Numbered from the stretch's first letter, positions 19,792-28,068 are shown. The stretch: 58,368 nucleotides of DNA from Woeseiaceae bacterium (GCA_028289545.1 JANQPG010000075.1:1-58368); one strand, 5' to 3'. Numbers and translations are program-made. The notes: generated from the letters alone by a model not told the origin.

Positions 19792-20973
19792 ATGAAAACC
19801 TACGTAGCCGCAGACGAGCATGGCACCGCCATTGCGTACACGGATCGGAAACGCTGGCTTTGGCTTGCGTCGTTGCTGTATCCGCTGCAGCCCTTCATCG
19901 GTATCGTCCTGCACGCACGTACGGGCAACGAGCTTTGGCTGCTGCTGCCGATACTACTGAACTACGGCATCGGCCCCATCGCCGACTGGCTGATTGGCGA
20001 AGACGAAAACAATCCTCCCGAGGCGGTCGTTCACCAGCTCGATCAGGATCGCTATTACCGCTGGCTGACCTGGCTTGTCGTGCCGCTGCACTTTGTCACG
20101 CTCGCCGGCACGGCGTGGTATGCCGCCACGGCCTCCCTGAGCCTGCCGGCGTTCATTGGCCTTGCCGCCGTGGCCGGCATGGTTGCCGGACTCGCCATCA
20201 ACACAGGCCACGAACTCGGCCACAAGAACTCGAAGCTCGAAAAAACGCTGTCCAAATGGGTCCTCGCGGTTCCCGCTTACGGGCACTTCAGCATCGAGCA
20301 CAACCGCGGGCATCATCGTGACGTCGCCACACCGGAAGACCCGGCCAGCGCGCGCATGGGCGAAAGCATCTACAAGTTTGCGCTGCGGGAGATTCCCGGC
20401 GCTTTTGCGCGCGCCTGGGAGCACGAGCGCGAGCGGCTGGTTCGTCGCGGCAAAACCGTCTGGCACACGGACAATCAAATACTGCAGTCTTTTGGCCTGA
20501 GCCTGGCGATTGCCGTCGCGCTCGTCGCCGCGTTCGGACCGATCATGCTGCTGTTCCTGCTGCTTCACCATGCGCTCGCCTACTGGCAGCTCACGAGCGC
20601 CAACTACATCGAACACTACGGCCTGCTGCGCCGGCGCGACGCCGACGGCAAGCTCGAACGCTGCCAGCCACATCATTCCTGGAACAGCAATCACATTCTG
20701 AGCAACCTCGTGCTGTTTCACCTGGAACGGCACTCGGACCACCACACCCATCCGCTCAGGCGCTACCAGTCGCTGCGGCACTTCCCGAATCTACCGACCT
20801 TGCCGAACGGCTATTTCGGCATGTACCTGCTGGCCTATGTGCCGCCATTGTGGTTCAAGGTCATGGACAAGCGCCTGCTGGCGCTGCCGCACATTCAGGG
20901 CGACCTCGACAGGCTAAACATCGACCCGGACGCAAGGCCGGCGATCGAGCAACGGTACGCCGTTCACACCTAG
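19792..20973 (+). CDS. alkB: Alkane 1-monooxygenase AlkB
   Basis: A 393-residue integral membrane di-iron hydroxylase that oxidises the terminal carbon of medium-chain alkanes. The histidine boxes are present: HELGH (140-144), EHNRGHH (169-175) and LERHSDHHTH (311-320), plus the AlkB signature NYIEHYG (271-277). About six transmembrane helices surround them. ATG at 19792 has GGGGGC about 7 bases upstream and is preferred to a TTG four codons earlier. AlkB needs rubredoxin and rubredoxin reductase, and neither is encoded nearby. Confidence 0.93.
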   Translation: MKTYVAADEHGTAIAYTDRKRWLWLASLLYPLQPFIGIVLHARTGNELWLLLPILLNYGIGPIADWLIGEDENNPPEAVVHQLDQDRYYRWLTWLVVPLHFVTLAGTAWYAATASLSLPAFIGLAAVAGMVAGLAINTGHELGHKNSKLEKTLSKWVLAVPAYGHFSIEHNRGHHRDVATPEDPASARMGESIYKFALREIPGAFARAWEHERERLVRRGKTVWHTDNQILQSFGLSLAIAVALVAAFGPIMLLFLLLHHALAYWQLTSANYIEHYGLLRRRDADGKLERCQPHHSWNSNHILSNLVLFHLERHSDHHTHPLRRYQSLRHFPNLPTLPNGYFGMYLLAYVPPLWFKVMDKRLLALPHIQGDLDRLNIDPDARPAIEQRYAVHT

Positions 20974-21087
20974 GAACAATCGTTTACGGGGTGTCAAGCC
21001 GGTGGAGATCAGCTGTGACTCACCGCACAGAACCCACCGTGAACCCTGTATAGGCTTGAGGCCATTAATCCGACGTAAGCACGGTAA

Positions 21088-21753
21088 ATGGCTATGAAAA
21101 ACACGACCCTGACATTGCTGGCGGCGCTCGCGCTGTTTGCGGGCACGGAAGCCAAAGCGGACAAGGATCTCGGTATCGGCGTCAAAGCCGGCACCCTCGG
21201 TGTTGGCGTCGAAGCCACCTGGCGCGCCCTGCCCTGGATCGACCTGCGCGTCGGCATGAATCGCTTCGACTACGACGACGACGGCACTCAGGCCGGCATT
21301 CCTTACGACGCCACGCTTGCGCTGGACACTTACTACGCGACGGCCAACCTGCGTTTTCCGCTGAGCCCGTTTCGCGTAACGGGCGGCCTCTACAGCAACG
21401 GCAACGAGCTGCAGCTCGAGAGTAACGCCGAGGGTACGTTCGAGATTGGCGGCATCAACTACAACGCCGCCGACGTCGGCACGCTCTCGAGCGTCACCTC
21501 GTTCTCCAGCACGGCACCGTACCTGGGCATTGGCTACGACTTCACGATTGGCGGACGCGTTGGCCTCAACCTGGATCTTGGTGTGCTGTGGCAGGGCGAT
21601 CCCGACGTTTCGCTGGCCGCCGACGGCATACTTGCAACTGACCCGAACTTCATCAACGCGCTCGAGCGGGAGCGCCTCGAACTCGACGACGAGGTCAGCG
21701 ACTACAAAGCCTGGCCCGTCGTTTCACTCGGGTTCGTCGTCAACTTCCTGTAG
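21088..21753 (+). CDS. Predicted outer membrane beta-barrel protein
   Basis: 221 residues: a signal peptide (about residues 1-24, ending KAD), then alternating Gly/aromatic amphipathic strands and a C-terminal GFVVNFL, a Bam-type terminal strand. Text such as YYATANLRFPLSPFRVTGGLYSNGNELQL and APYLGIGYDF resembles small OmpW- or OmpA-type barrels, but I cannot place a family. It follows alkB by 114 bp and might form a channel for hydrophobic substrates; that link is only positional. Its 3' end overlaps the convergent MFS gene by 14 bp. Confidence 0.7.
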   Translation: MAMKNTTLTLLAALALFAGTEAKADKDLGIGVKAGTLGVGVEATWRALPWIDLRVGMNRFDYDDDGTQAGIPYDATLALDTYYATANLRFPLSPFRVTGGLYSNGNELQLESNAEGTFEIGGINYNAADVGTLSSVTSFSSTAPYLGIGYDFTIGGRVGLNLDLGVLWQGDPDVSLAADGILATDPNFINALERERLELDDEVSDYKAWPVVSLGFVVNFL

Positions 21754-22966
21754 TCACCGACGGCTCGTCGCTCAGTCGGGAAGCTCGCGCGACCTCGAGC
21801 GTATGCACGCGACGGCGCACCCAGACCAGCGCCGCCGCGACGAACAGCAGCGCCGGGATCGGGATCAGCATCAGCTCCGTCCAGCCGAAGCGGTACATGA
21901 TCGTTCCGGCGAGCAGTGACGTGGCTGCCGAGCTTCCAAACACAAGCAATTCGTTGAGCCCCTGCGCGCGGAAGCGTTCCTCGGGTGAGTACGTGTACGT
22001 CAGCAGTGTCGTGCCGCCCACGTAAAGGAAATTCCAGCCGACGCCCAACAGCACGAGCGCCCACCAGTAATGCAGCACGGTCTGGCCCTGGAGGCCGACG
22101 ATCGATGTCGCCAGCAACGCAACCGCGCCGACGAACATCAGCCGGGTAACGCCGAGGCGCGCGATCAGAAACCCCGCGAACAGTGAGGGTACGTACATGC
22201 CCAGCACGTGCGCGCGAATGACGCTGGCCGTGTCTTCCAGCGAGTGCCCCGAAAGCAGGTGCATGCTAATCGGTGTTGCGGTCATAACCAGCGTCATGAG
22301 CGCATAACCGGCCGTCCCCCCGAGGACAGCGATCAGAAAAACCGGCTGTCTTGCGAGTGCAGACAATGGACGGCCGCCGGCCACCTCGTCTGCTTCTGTC
22401 ACGGGACGCGTGCCTTTGAGCCGGAGCAACAGCAACGCCTGAACGGCATAGAGAAACGCCAGCGACAACAGCGTTCCTGCGTATGGCAAATCGTCGACCC
22501 AATACTGGCCGCGAGTCGCCAGCTCCGGACCCAGAAATGCGCCACCAATCGAGCCGACAAGCACAAAAGAAATCGCCATTGCGGTTTTCTCGGGCGGAAC
22601 ACTCTCCGCCGCCGCATACCGGTATTGCTGCGTGAACGCCATGTTGATGCCGAACAGCATGCCGGACAAAACGAACAGGCTGAAACTCTCGAAATGGATA
22701 GCGGCAGTGCCCACAAAGACGGCGATTACGGCCGACAGCGACGCCAGGGCAAAACCACGTGACCTGCCGATCGCCTGCATCAACAGCGTTGCCGGAACCG
22801 TCGTCAGCGCGACAGCAACAACCGTCATGGAGACGGGCAGCGTCGACCAGGCAGGATCGTCGCTAAGCTGTGCGCCGATAATGCCGGCCAATGTCACGAT
22901 GACGATCGAACCCGTCGCCGAGATGAGCTGGCAGACGATGAGGATGACGAGGTTCTGTTTGTGCAT
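21740..22966 (-). CDS. MFS transporter
   Basis: A 408-residue major facilitator with about 12 membrane helices. It has the motif-A-like QAIGRSRGFALASLS between helices 2 and 3 and a second-half repeat around LIARLGVTRLMFVGA. The substrate is unknown. ATG at 22966 starts the first helix cleanly; an upstream start at 23005 would add 13 non-hydrophobic residues. It is divergent from the PHP gene. Confidence 0.88.
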   Translation of the reverse strand: MHKQNLVILIVCQLISATGSIVIVTLAGIIGAQLSDDPAWSTLPVSMTVVAVALTTVPATLLMQAIGRSRGFALASLSAVIAVFVGTAAIHFESFSLFVLSGMLFGINMAFTQQYRYAAAESVPPEKTAMAISFVLVGSIGGAFLGPELATRGQYWVDDLPYAGTLLSLAFLYAVQALLLLRLKGTRPVTEADEVAGGRPLSALARQPVFLIAVLGGTAGYALMTLVMTATPISMHLLSGHSLEDTASVIRAHVLGMYVPSLFAGFLIARLGVTRLMFVGAVALLATSIVGLQGQTVLHYWWALVLLGVGWNFLYVGGTTLLTYTYSPEERFRAQGLNELLVFGSSAATSLLAGTIMYRFGWTELMLIPIPALLFVAAALVWVRRRVHTLEVARASRLSDEPSVTTGS

Positions 22967-23055
22967 GCCGGTATCGCTAAACGCTGCGAGCGGAGTCTCC
23001 CACATTCGCGGCCCGATTGCGCCCGCACGCGCGGCGCGCTGCTACACTTGAGGCT

Positions 23056-23877
23056 ATGAAGGTCGATCTGCACGCGCACAGCAACGCATCGGACGGACAG
23101 CTGAGCCCCTCGCAACTTGTCGAACTTGCCGCGTCCGAAAACATCGGCATGCTGTCGATTACCGACCACGACACACTCGCCGCCTATCGCGCCATCAGCA
23201 CGCCCCCGTCGCTCGAACTGATACCCGGCATCGAGTTTTCAGCCCGCTGGCGGCAGCGCAGCGTGCACGTGGTTGGCCTCAATGTGGGCCTGGATTGCCC
23301 CGTGATGGCCGAGGCGATCGAACGGCAGCAGAGCGTTCGCCGTCGCCGCGCCAAACGCATCGCGGAACGGTTGAACGCAGCCGGCGTCGTCGTCGATTTC
23401 GACAACGTCTCAGCTCGTGCTGGCGGTTCAAGTGTCGGCCGGCCGCACTTCGCTGCCGAGCTCGTCGCAACCGGGGTGGCAAAAGACGCCCGAAGCGCGT
23501 TCCGCAAGTATCTCGGTGCCGGAAAGCCCGGCGACGTCCGCAGCGACTGGCCCGACATCGCAGAAGTCATCAGCTGGATTGGCACAGCGGGCGGCAGCGC
23601 GGTTCTCGCTCATCCCGCCAAATACAGACTCACATGGACACGACTCGGCGAGCTGCTCGACAGTTTTTGTGAGGCCGGCGGCGATGCGCTCGAAGTCGTG
23701 TGTGGCCAGCAGACGGATCCGTTGACAAAGCGACTCGTCAGCCTGGCGCGGGACCGGCAACTTGCCGCATCGCTTGGTTCGGATTTCCACTCGCCGGCGC
23801 CGTGGTGCAGACCGGGGGTCCGGAGCGAACTCACGCACGATCTGACACCCGTGTGGGAAACGTGGCCGAAGTCCTGA
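23056..23877 (+). CDS. PHP-domain phosphatase (RnmAM/YciV-like 3',5'-nucleotide phosphatase)
   Basis: A 273-residue PHP-family protein. Metal ligands are visible in VDLHAHSNASDG (His6, His8), ITDHDT, GIEFSA, LAHPAKY and the C-terminal SDFHSP. This arrangement matches the YciV/RNase AM group, which removes phosphate from 3',5'-bisphosphonucleotides or trims RNA 5' ends. ATG at 23056 is chosen; it gives the family N-terminus. It overlaps the start of arfB. Confidence 0.88.
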   Translation: MKVDLHAHSNASDGQLSPSQLVELAASENIGMLSITDHDTLAAYRAISTPPSLELIPGIEFSARWRQRSVHVVGLNVGLDCPVMAEAIERQQSVRRRRAKRIAERLNAAGVVVDFDNVSARAGGSSVGRPHFAAELVATGVAKDARSAFRKYLGAGKPGDVRSDWPDIAEVISWIGTAGGSAVLAHPAKYRLTWTRLGELLDSFCEAGGDALEVVCGQQTDPLTKRLVSLARDRQLAASLGSDFHSPAPWCRPGVRSELTHDLTPVWETWPKS

Positions 23878-24290
23878 AGGTCGACAACGGGCTCTCGATC
23901 CCGCTCGACGAGATCCGGCTCGACGCCGTGCGGGCGAGCGGCGCCGGCGGCCAGCACGTCAACAAAGTCTCCACCGCCATTCACCTGCGTTTTGATGCCG
24001 GTCGGAGCCGGCACGTACCGGCGGCTGTGCTCGAGCGATTGCTGGCGCTGGGCGACTCGCGCGTTCGCCAGGACGGCCTGATCGTCATCAAATCGCAGGG
24101 AAGCCGCAGTCAGCGCCAGAATCGCGAAGCGGCTCTTGAGCGACTCGTCGAACTCCTCAAACGAGCCACAAAAACCCGCAAACCGCGCATACCCACCCGT
24201 CCGGGGCGCGCCGCGCGGCAGCAGCGCCTTGACGACAAGGGTAAACGCGGGGCCGTCAAGCGCCTGCGCGGCCGGATCAGGGACGAATAG
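23862..24290 (+). CDS. arfB: Alternative ribosome-rescue factor ArfB (YaeJ)
   Basis: A 142-residue peptidyl-tRNA hydrolase of the class I release-factor family. It has the catalytic GGQ at residues 29-31 in ASGAGGQHVNKVSTAIHLRFD, but no stop-codon recognition domain, and a basic C-terminal tail (RPTRPGRAARQQRLDDKGKRG type) that enters the empty mRNA channel of stalled ribosomes. There is no ATG; GTG at 23862 or 23853 are both possible starts, and both overlap the end of the PHP gene, suggesting coupling. Confidence 0.93.
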   Translation: MAEVLKVDNGLSIPLDEIRLDAVRASGAGGQHVNKVSTAIHLRFDAGRSRHVPAAVLERLLALGDSRVRQDGLIVIKSQGSRSQRQNREAALERLVELLKRATKTRKPRIPTRPGRAARQQRLDDKGKRGAVKRLRGRIRDE

Positions 24291-24307
24291 CGGCTTGCCT
24301 CGAGAGA

Positions 24308-24337
24308 GTTACACTGGTACAGTGGTAACAATGTAAC
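24308..24337 (+). promoter_or_regulatory. Nested palindrome upstream of the small two-gene operon
   Basis: Outer half-sites GTTACA (24308-24313) and TGTAAC (24332-24337) enclose a perfect inner dyad CACTG-GTA-CAGTG (24312-24324). It lies 22 bp before the start of a small RHH-like protein and is a likely operator. A related GTTACA/TGTAAC arrangement precedes the RHH gene at 38213. Confidence 0.55.
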
Positions 24338-24358
24338 TCACTAAACGAGGGCAAAGTG

Positions 24359-24613
24359 ATGTCACAACGGCGCGTTCAACGCACGCAAACGGGCGTGCGC
24401 CTGGAAAGCTCGCTGCTCAAGGTGCTGAAAGGCCTTGCCGAGTACTCGAACCTGACCCTGGGCGACCTACTCGAGGGCATCGTTCTACACAGCTTCGAAG
24501 GTAAACCGCCGTTTTCGCCCGAAACTCGCGAAGTGATCGAGAAGCTCAAGGGTATCTACGGCTGCGAGCTGACGGCAGAAGACAGCCACCGGCTCACGGA
24601 GGCCGCATCATGA
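24359..24613 (+). CDS. Small RHH-like protein of unknown function
   Basis: 84 residues. The N-terminal part (RVQRTQTGVRLESSLLKVLKGLAEYSNLTLGDLLEGIVLHSF) reads as a beta strand plus two helices, as in ribbon-helix-helix DNA-binding proteins. ATG at 24359 follows GAGG with 8-base spacing; a GTG one codon earlier is also possible. Its stop overlaps the next gene by four bases (ATGA), so the two form an operon. An inverted repeat lies just upstream. I infer autoregulation. Confidence 0.65.
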   Translation: MSQRRVQRTQTGVRLESSLLKVLKGLAEYSNLTLGDLLEGIVLHSFEGKPPFSPETREVIEKLKGIYGCELTAEDSHRLTEAAS

Positions 24614-25005
24614 GCCTGCCCAAGCTGACGCTGGAGGACTTCCTGGGCCTCGACTTCGACGTTGCTTCGTTTGGGCATCGCGAGCACGTGTACGCCGCCT
24701 GGCTCGCCCTGTCCCGGTTCGGGGATCGCGAAGGTGCCGAGCGTTACGCACAAACCCTGCGCTCTTTGACGGTCAAGCTCGGTGTGCCGGACAAGTACCA
24801 TGAGACCATTACCCGCTTCTACCTGATGCTGATCGGCGAACGCCTGCGGCAGCACAGAGACGAGCCCTGGCGGGACTTCGAGGCCCGCAACGCGGACCTG
24901 TTCGACAAGGCCCTGCTGTCCCGTTACTACTCCAGGGCGCGAATTCAGTCGACCGAAGCGCATCGCCACTTCCTGCTGCCGGATCGCATCGCCGCCGCGG
25001 CTTGA
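24610..25005 (+). CDS. Conserved hypothetical protein with GHREHV and KYHET motifs
   Basis: 131 residues, soluble and mostly helical. His residues in FGHREHVYAAWLALSRFG and in VPDKYHETITRFYLMLIGERL resemble a small conserved family, sometimes fused to other domains, whose function is not known to me. The paired His motifs could bind a metal or ligand. Translationally coupled to the RHH-like gene before it. Confidence 0.65.
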   Translation: MSLPKLTLEDFLGLDFDVASFGHREHVYAAWLALSRFGDREGAERYAQTLRSLTVKLGVPDKYHETITRFYLMLIGERLRQHRDEPWRDFEARNADLFDKALLSRYYSRARIQSTEAHRHFLLPDRIAAAA

Positions 25006-25104
25006 GCGGCCGTGGCGGGTTGCGCCGAGGTCTCTGAGATCTAGAAGCGCCGAAACGCAGACTGGATCACGCTGCGGCCGCCTGCCTGCCTCTATACTTC
25101 GACC
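25006..25104. other. Gap before the TGTCGA array
   Basis: About 100 bp with no coding signal. A degenerate extra half-site TCGACC sits at 25099-25104, directly abutting the first array element. Confidence 0.4.
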
Positions 25105-25271
25105 TGTCGATAAAAGCTGACTTTTTCGACAAATCATCGAATCCTGTCGATCTGATCGACACGTCTTCAATATATGTCGAAATTCGTAGCGAGAATCGAC
25201 ATATCAGCAGGACGTGTCGCTCGCATCGACACATCCTGCGGATCTGTCGATTCAGGGTGATTTTTTCGACA
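25105..25271 (+). promoter_or_regulatory. Phased array of ten TGTCGA/TCGACA half-sites upstream of fic
   Basis: TGTCGA starts at 25105, 25145, 25175, 25215 (as TGTCGC) and 25245. Its complement TCGACA starts at 25126, 25156, 25196, 25226 and 25266. The half-sites pair into five dyads centred at 25118, 25153, 25188, 25223 and 25258, exactly 35 bp apart. Dyad spans alternate 27, 17, 27, 17, 27 bp, and gaps between dyads are always 13 bp. The second is a perfect 17-bp palindrome. A TATAAG -10-like box (25272-25277) abuts the last half-site, so binding would cover the fic promoter. The natural candidate binder is the winged helix of Fic itself (inference). Confidence 0.85.
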
Positions 25272-25314
25272 TATAAGCCATCACAAAGCCACTTCACCGT
25301 GAGATGCTAGCCAA

Positions 25315-26457
25315 ATGAGTGCTTTTGATCCCAAACAGCCGTACAACGACCTGCCCGATCTGCCGCCACCTGCCGACCAGATCGAAACTCGCGACATCCT
25401 CAAGAAATGCATCAACGCGCGGGTGGCGCTCGCTGAACTCAAGCAAGCCGCGGAGTTGATCCCCAACTCCGCCGTACTCGTCAATGCCCTGCCCCTGCTC
25501 GAGGCGCGCGCGAGTTCCGAAATCGAGAACATCGTGACGACAACGGACAAGCTGTTCGAATACGCCGATATTGCCGAGGATAAAGCGGACGCCGCCACCA
25601 AGGAGGCGCTGCGCTATCGCACGGCGCTCTACGAAGGCAGCAAGATGGTCGTGCGCAAGATGCTGTCGACCGACATGGCCATCCATATCTGCAGCACGGT
25701 CAAAGGACAGGAACTCGATCTGCGCGCCGAGGGCGGCACGACGCTAACGAACAGGATGTCCGGCGAAACCATCTACACGCCGCCGGTCGGTCAGAAACTG
25801 CTGCAGCTGAAGCTCGAGAACTGGGCCGATTTCATGCAGAGCCGAACCGATATCGATCCGCTTATCCGCATGGCCATCCAGCACTATCAGTTCGAGGCGA
25901 TTCACCCCTTCCCGGACGGCAACGGCCGAACCGGCCGCATCATGAACGTGCTGTTTCTCGTCGAACAGGGCCTCCTCGACTCGCCGATTTTGTACCTGAG
26001 CGGCTACATCATTCGCAACAAGGCGCCCTACTACCGACTCCTGCTCAAGGTGACCGCGGAACAGGCGTGGGCCGAGTGGATACTGTTCATGCTGGAGGGC
26101 GTGGAGGAAACCTGCATCTGGACCACGGACAAGATCAAGGCCATCCGCGAACTCATGGAACACACGGCGGAATTCGTACAGAAGAAGCTGCCGAAAATCT
26201 ATACCTGGGAACTCGTCGAACTGTTGTTCCGGCAGCCCTACTGTCGTATCGGCAACCTCGTCGATAACGGCATCGCCAAACGGCAGACGGCATCGGTGTA
26301 TCTCAAGGCGCTGGCTGATCTCGGCGTGCTGCGCGAAATCAAGTCGGGTAGAGAGAATATTTTTGTTCACCCGAAGTACATCGAGCTGCTGAGCGGGGAC
26401 GAGAACGTCTGGGTCTATTACGCCGGCATCGAGACGGAATCGCAGCCGGAACACTAG
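25315..26457 (+). CDS. Fic family AMP-transferase with C-terminal winged helix
   Basis: 380 residues. The Fic core HPFPDGNGRTGR (197-208) holds the catalytic His197 and the nucleotide-binding loop. An N-terminal inhibitory helix motif S-x-x-x-E-N (Ser67 to Asn72, in ASSEIENI) makes this a class II, self-inhibited Fic protein. Residues about 297-355 form a winged-helix DNA-binding domain (ELLFRQPYCRIGNLVDNGIAKRQTASVYLKAL). The same architecture occurs in Shewanella SO_4266, whose structure is known. Fic proteins usually attach AMP to target proteins; the target here is unknown. The elaborate operator array immediately upstream suggests tight autoregulation. Confidence 0.93.
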   Translation: MSAFDPKQPYNDLPDLPPPADQIETRDILKKCINARVALAELKQAAELIPNSAVLVNALPLLEARASSEIENIVTTTDKLFEYADIAEDKADAATKEALRYRTALYEGSKMVVRKMLSTDMAIHICSTVKGQELDLRAEGGTTLTNRMSGETIYTPPVGQKLLQLKLENWADFMQSRTDIDPLIRMAIQHYQFEAIHPFPDGNGRTGRIMNVLFLVEQGLLDSPILYLSGYIIRNKAPYYRLLLKVTAEQAWAEWILFMLEGVEETCIWTTDKIKAIRELMEHTAEFVQKKLPKIYTWELVELLFRQPYCRIGNLVDNGIAKRQTASVYLKALADLGVLREIKSGRENIFVHPKYIELLSGDENVWVYYAGIETESQPEH

Positions 26458-26547
26458 AAGGGGTCCCAAAAACAGTTCGTCGCCGCGTTGCGGAGAATCG
26501 ACGTGACGCCGTAGAATCCTCCGGCAGTATCCACGCGGAGCAGGCGC

Positions 26548-27414
26548 TTGCCTTCCATCTCAGGCCATCCGTACGCGGGCCGTCTCTACCAGCTCTTCAA
26601 GTACACGGTCTACGGCCTGCTGACGCTGAACGTCTACCTGTTTTTTGACGAAGAGAGCAAAGCGGCCGCACTGCAGTTTGCCGGCGGCATAGCGCCGGGA
26701 CAGCTCATCGAGGCGTTCGCCTCCACAATCGATACGGCGGCGTGGGTCATACTGCTGCTGGTCTTCGAACTCGAGACGCGCCTCCTGAACGACCGCCTGT
26801 TGACACCGCGCGTCATAGGGTCGCTCAGAATCGTCCGCAGCGTTTGCTACACGGTCATCGTTTACGCGTTTTACGGTTACGTGACCAACGTAGCGTTCAC
26901 CTACACCACCGTGCCGCTGCCGGACGTCAGCGATCTCTGCGCACTGGCGGCGCTGGACTGGTCCTGGGCGGAAACGCTCGACGTCTACGTTCCGTTGACG
27001 GCCGGCAACTGCGCGAGCGTATCGGCCGCCGGTGAATTCCTGCAGTTCCCGGGCATGAACGCCGCCGTCGATGCGAAAACGCTGACCGACATACGGGGGC
27101 TCGCGTGGGTCGATGCAATCAACGGCGGCGTATGGATACTCGTTGTCGTGCTGCTCGAGATCGACGTCTGGCTCCAGGAGCACAACCGCTTCGAAGGGGC
27201 GGCGCTGCGGACGAGCACGGTGCTCAAATTTCTGCTCTACGGCACGCTTGCTCTCGCGGTTCTGTACTGGATGTGGAAAGGCCAGTTCAAAGACTGGTGG
27301 GACGCGCTTCTCTGGCTCGTGGCGTTCGTGTTCATTGAACTGAACGTTTTCGAGTGGCGCGCCGAAAGCCATCGCGGGCAAGCCGAGGCGGACGTTTCCC
27401 TGGACCCTGGCTAG
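26548..27414 (+). CDS. Unknown multi-pass membrane protein
   Basis: 288 residues with about six hydrophobic segments (near 17-33, 58-76, 97-115, 185-203, 227-244, 252-268) and a loop of about 70 residues between the third and fourth that contains two Cys (DLCALAALDW, AGNCASV), possibly a disulfide in the periplasm. No family recognised. No ATG exists near the start; TTG at 26548 has GGAG 7 bases upstream. It ends 12 bases before the convergent queE stop. Confidence 0.7.
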   Translation: MPSISGHPYAGRLYQLFKYTVYGLLTLNVYLFFDEESKAAALQFAGGIAPGQLIEAFASTIDTAAWVILLLVFELETRLLNDRLLTPRVIGSLRIVRSVCYTVIVYAFYGYVTNVAFTYTTVPLPDVSDLCALAALDWSWAETLDVYVPLTAGNCASVSAAGEFLQFPGMNAAVDAKTLTDIRGLAWVDAINGGVWILVVVLLEIDVWLQEHNRFEGAALRTSTVLKFLLYGTLALAVLYWMWKGQFKDWWDALLWLVAFVFIELNVFEWRAESHRGQAEADVSLDPG

Positions 27415-27426
27415 TCGCCGCTTTTC

Positions 27427-28068
27427 TTAGTCGATGCCCAGAAACTTGTGCGTCTGTACGCTGAGTCTCCATTGCGGGTGCTGCATGCAGTAGCGAATGG
27501 CCGCCTGTGTGTTGGCGTTGCGCTCCGGCGAATCCAGCGGCTGCAGGAAAAAGTGTTCAAACGCCAGGTGTTCGAAGCGCGCCGGCTGGGCCTCCTGCTC
27601 CTGCTGCGGAAACACGAGCTTGAGTTCGTCACCGGCCTCCAGGACCAACTCCGCATTACCCTTGGGACTGACGCATAGCCAGTCGACGCCTTCGGGCCGC
27701 GGCACGGTGCCGTTGGTTTCGACCGCGACAAAAAAACCGGCTGCGTGCAGGGCTGAGGTCAGTTTGCCGTCGAGCTGCAGCAGCGGCTCACCCCCCGTGC
27801 ACACGACAAAACGGCTACCCGCTTTGTTGTTCGGCCATTGATCCTCGACGGCTTGTGCGAGCGCTTCCGCCGATGCGAACTTGCCGCCGTTTGGACCGTC
27901 CACGCCGACAAACTCCGTATCGCAAAACCGGCACACCGCGCTGCTTCGGTGCTGCTCCCGCCCGCTCCACAGATTACAGCCCGCAAACCGCAGGAATACG
28001 GCCGGCCGTCCAGTGTGAGCGCCCTCACCCTGCAGCGTGTAGTAGATCTCCTTGACCGAATAGGTCAT
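27427..28068 (-). CDS. queE: 7-carboxy-7-deazaguanine synthase QueE
   Basis: A 213-residue radical-SAM enzyme of queuosine synthesis that contracts 6-carboxytetrahydropterin to 7-carboxy-7-deazaguanine. The cluster cysteines are spaced C-x14-C-x2-C (Cys31, Cys46, Cys49), the expanded form known from Burkholderia QueE rather than the usual C-x3-C-x2-C. CTGGEPLLQ is the SAM-binding GGE motif. ATG at 28068 overlaps the queC stop by four bases (ATGA). Confidence 0.95.
   Translation of the reverse strand: MTYSVKEIYYTLQGEGAHTGRPAVFLRFAGCNLWSGREQHRSSAVCRFCDTEFVGVDGPNGGKFASAEALAQAVEDQWPNNKAGSRFVVCTGGEPLLQLDGKLTSALHAAGFFVAVETNGTVPRPEGVDWLCVSPKGNAELVLEAGDELKLVFPQQEQEAQPARFEHLAFEHFFLQPLDSPERNANTQAAIRYCMQHPQWRLSVQTHKFLGID

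Noticed and set aside
25105..25271. CRISPR-like reading of the regularly spaced repeats before fic
   Set aside because: The repeat unit is only 6 bp and alternates in orientation, with spacers of 5, 13 and 15 bp. This is an operator array, and no cas genes are present.
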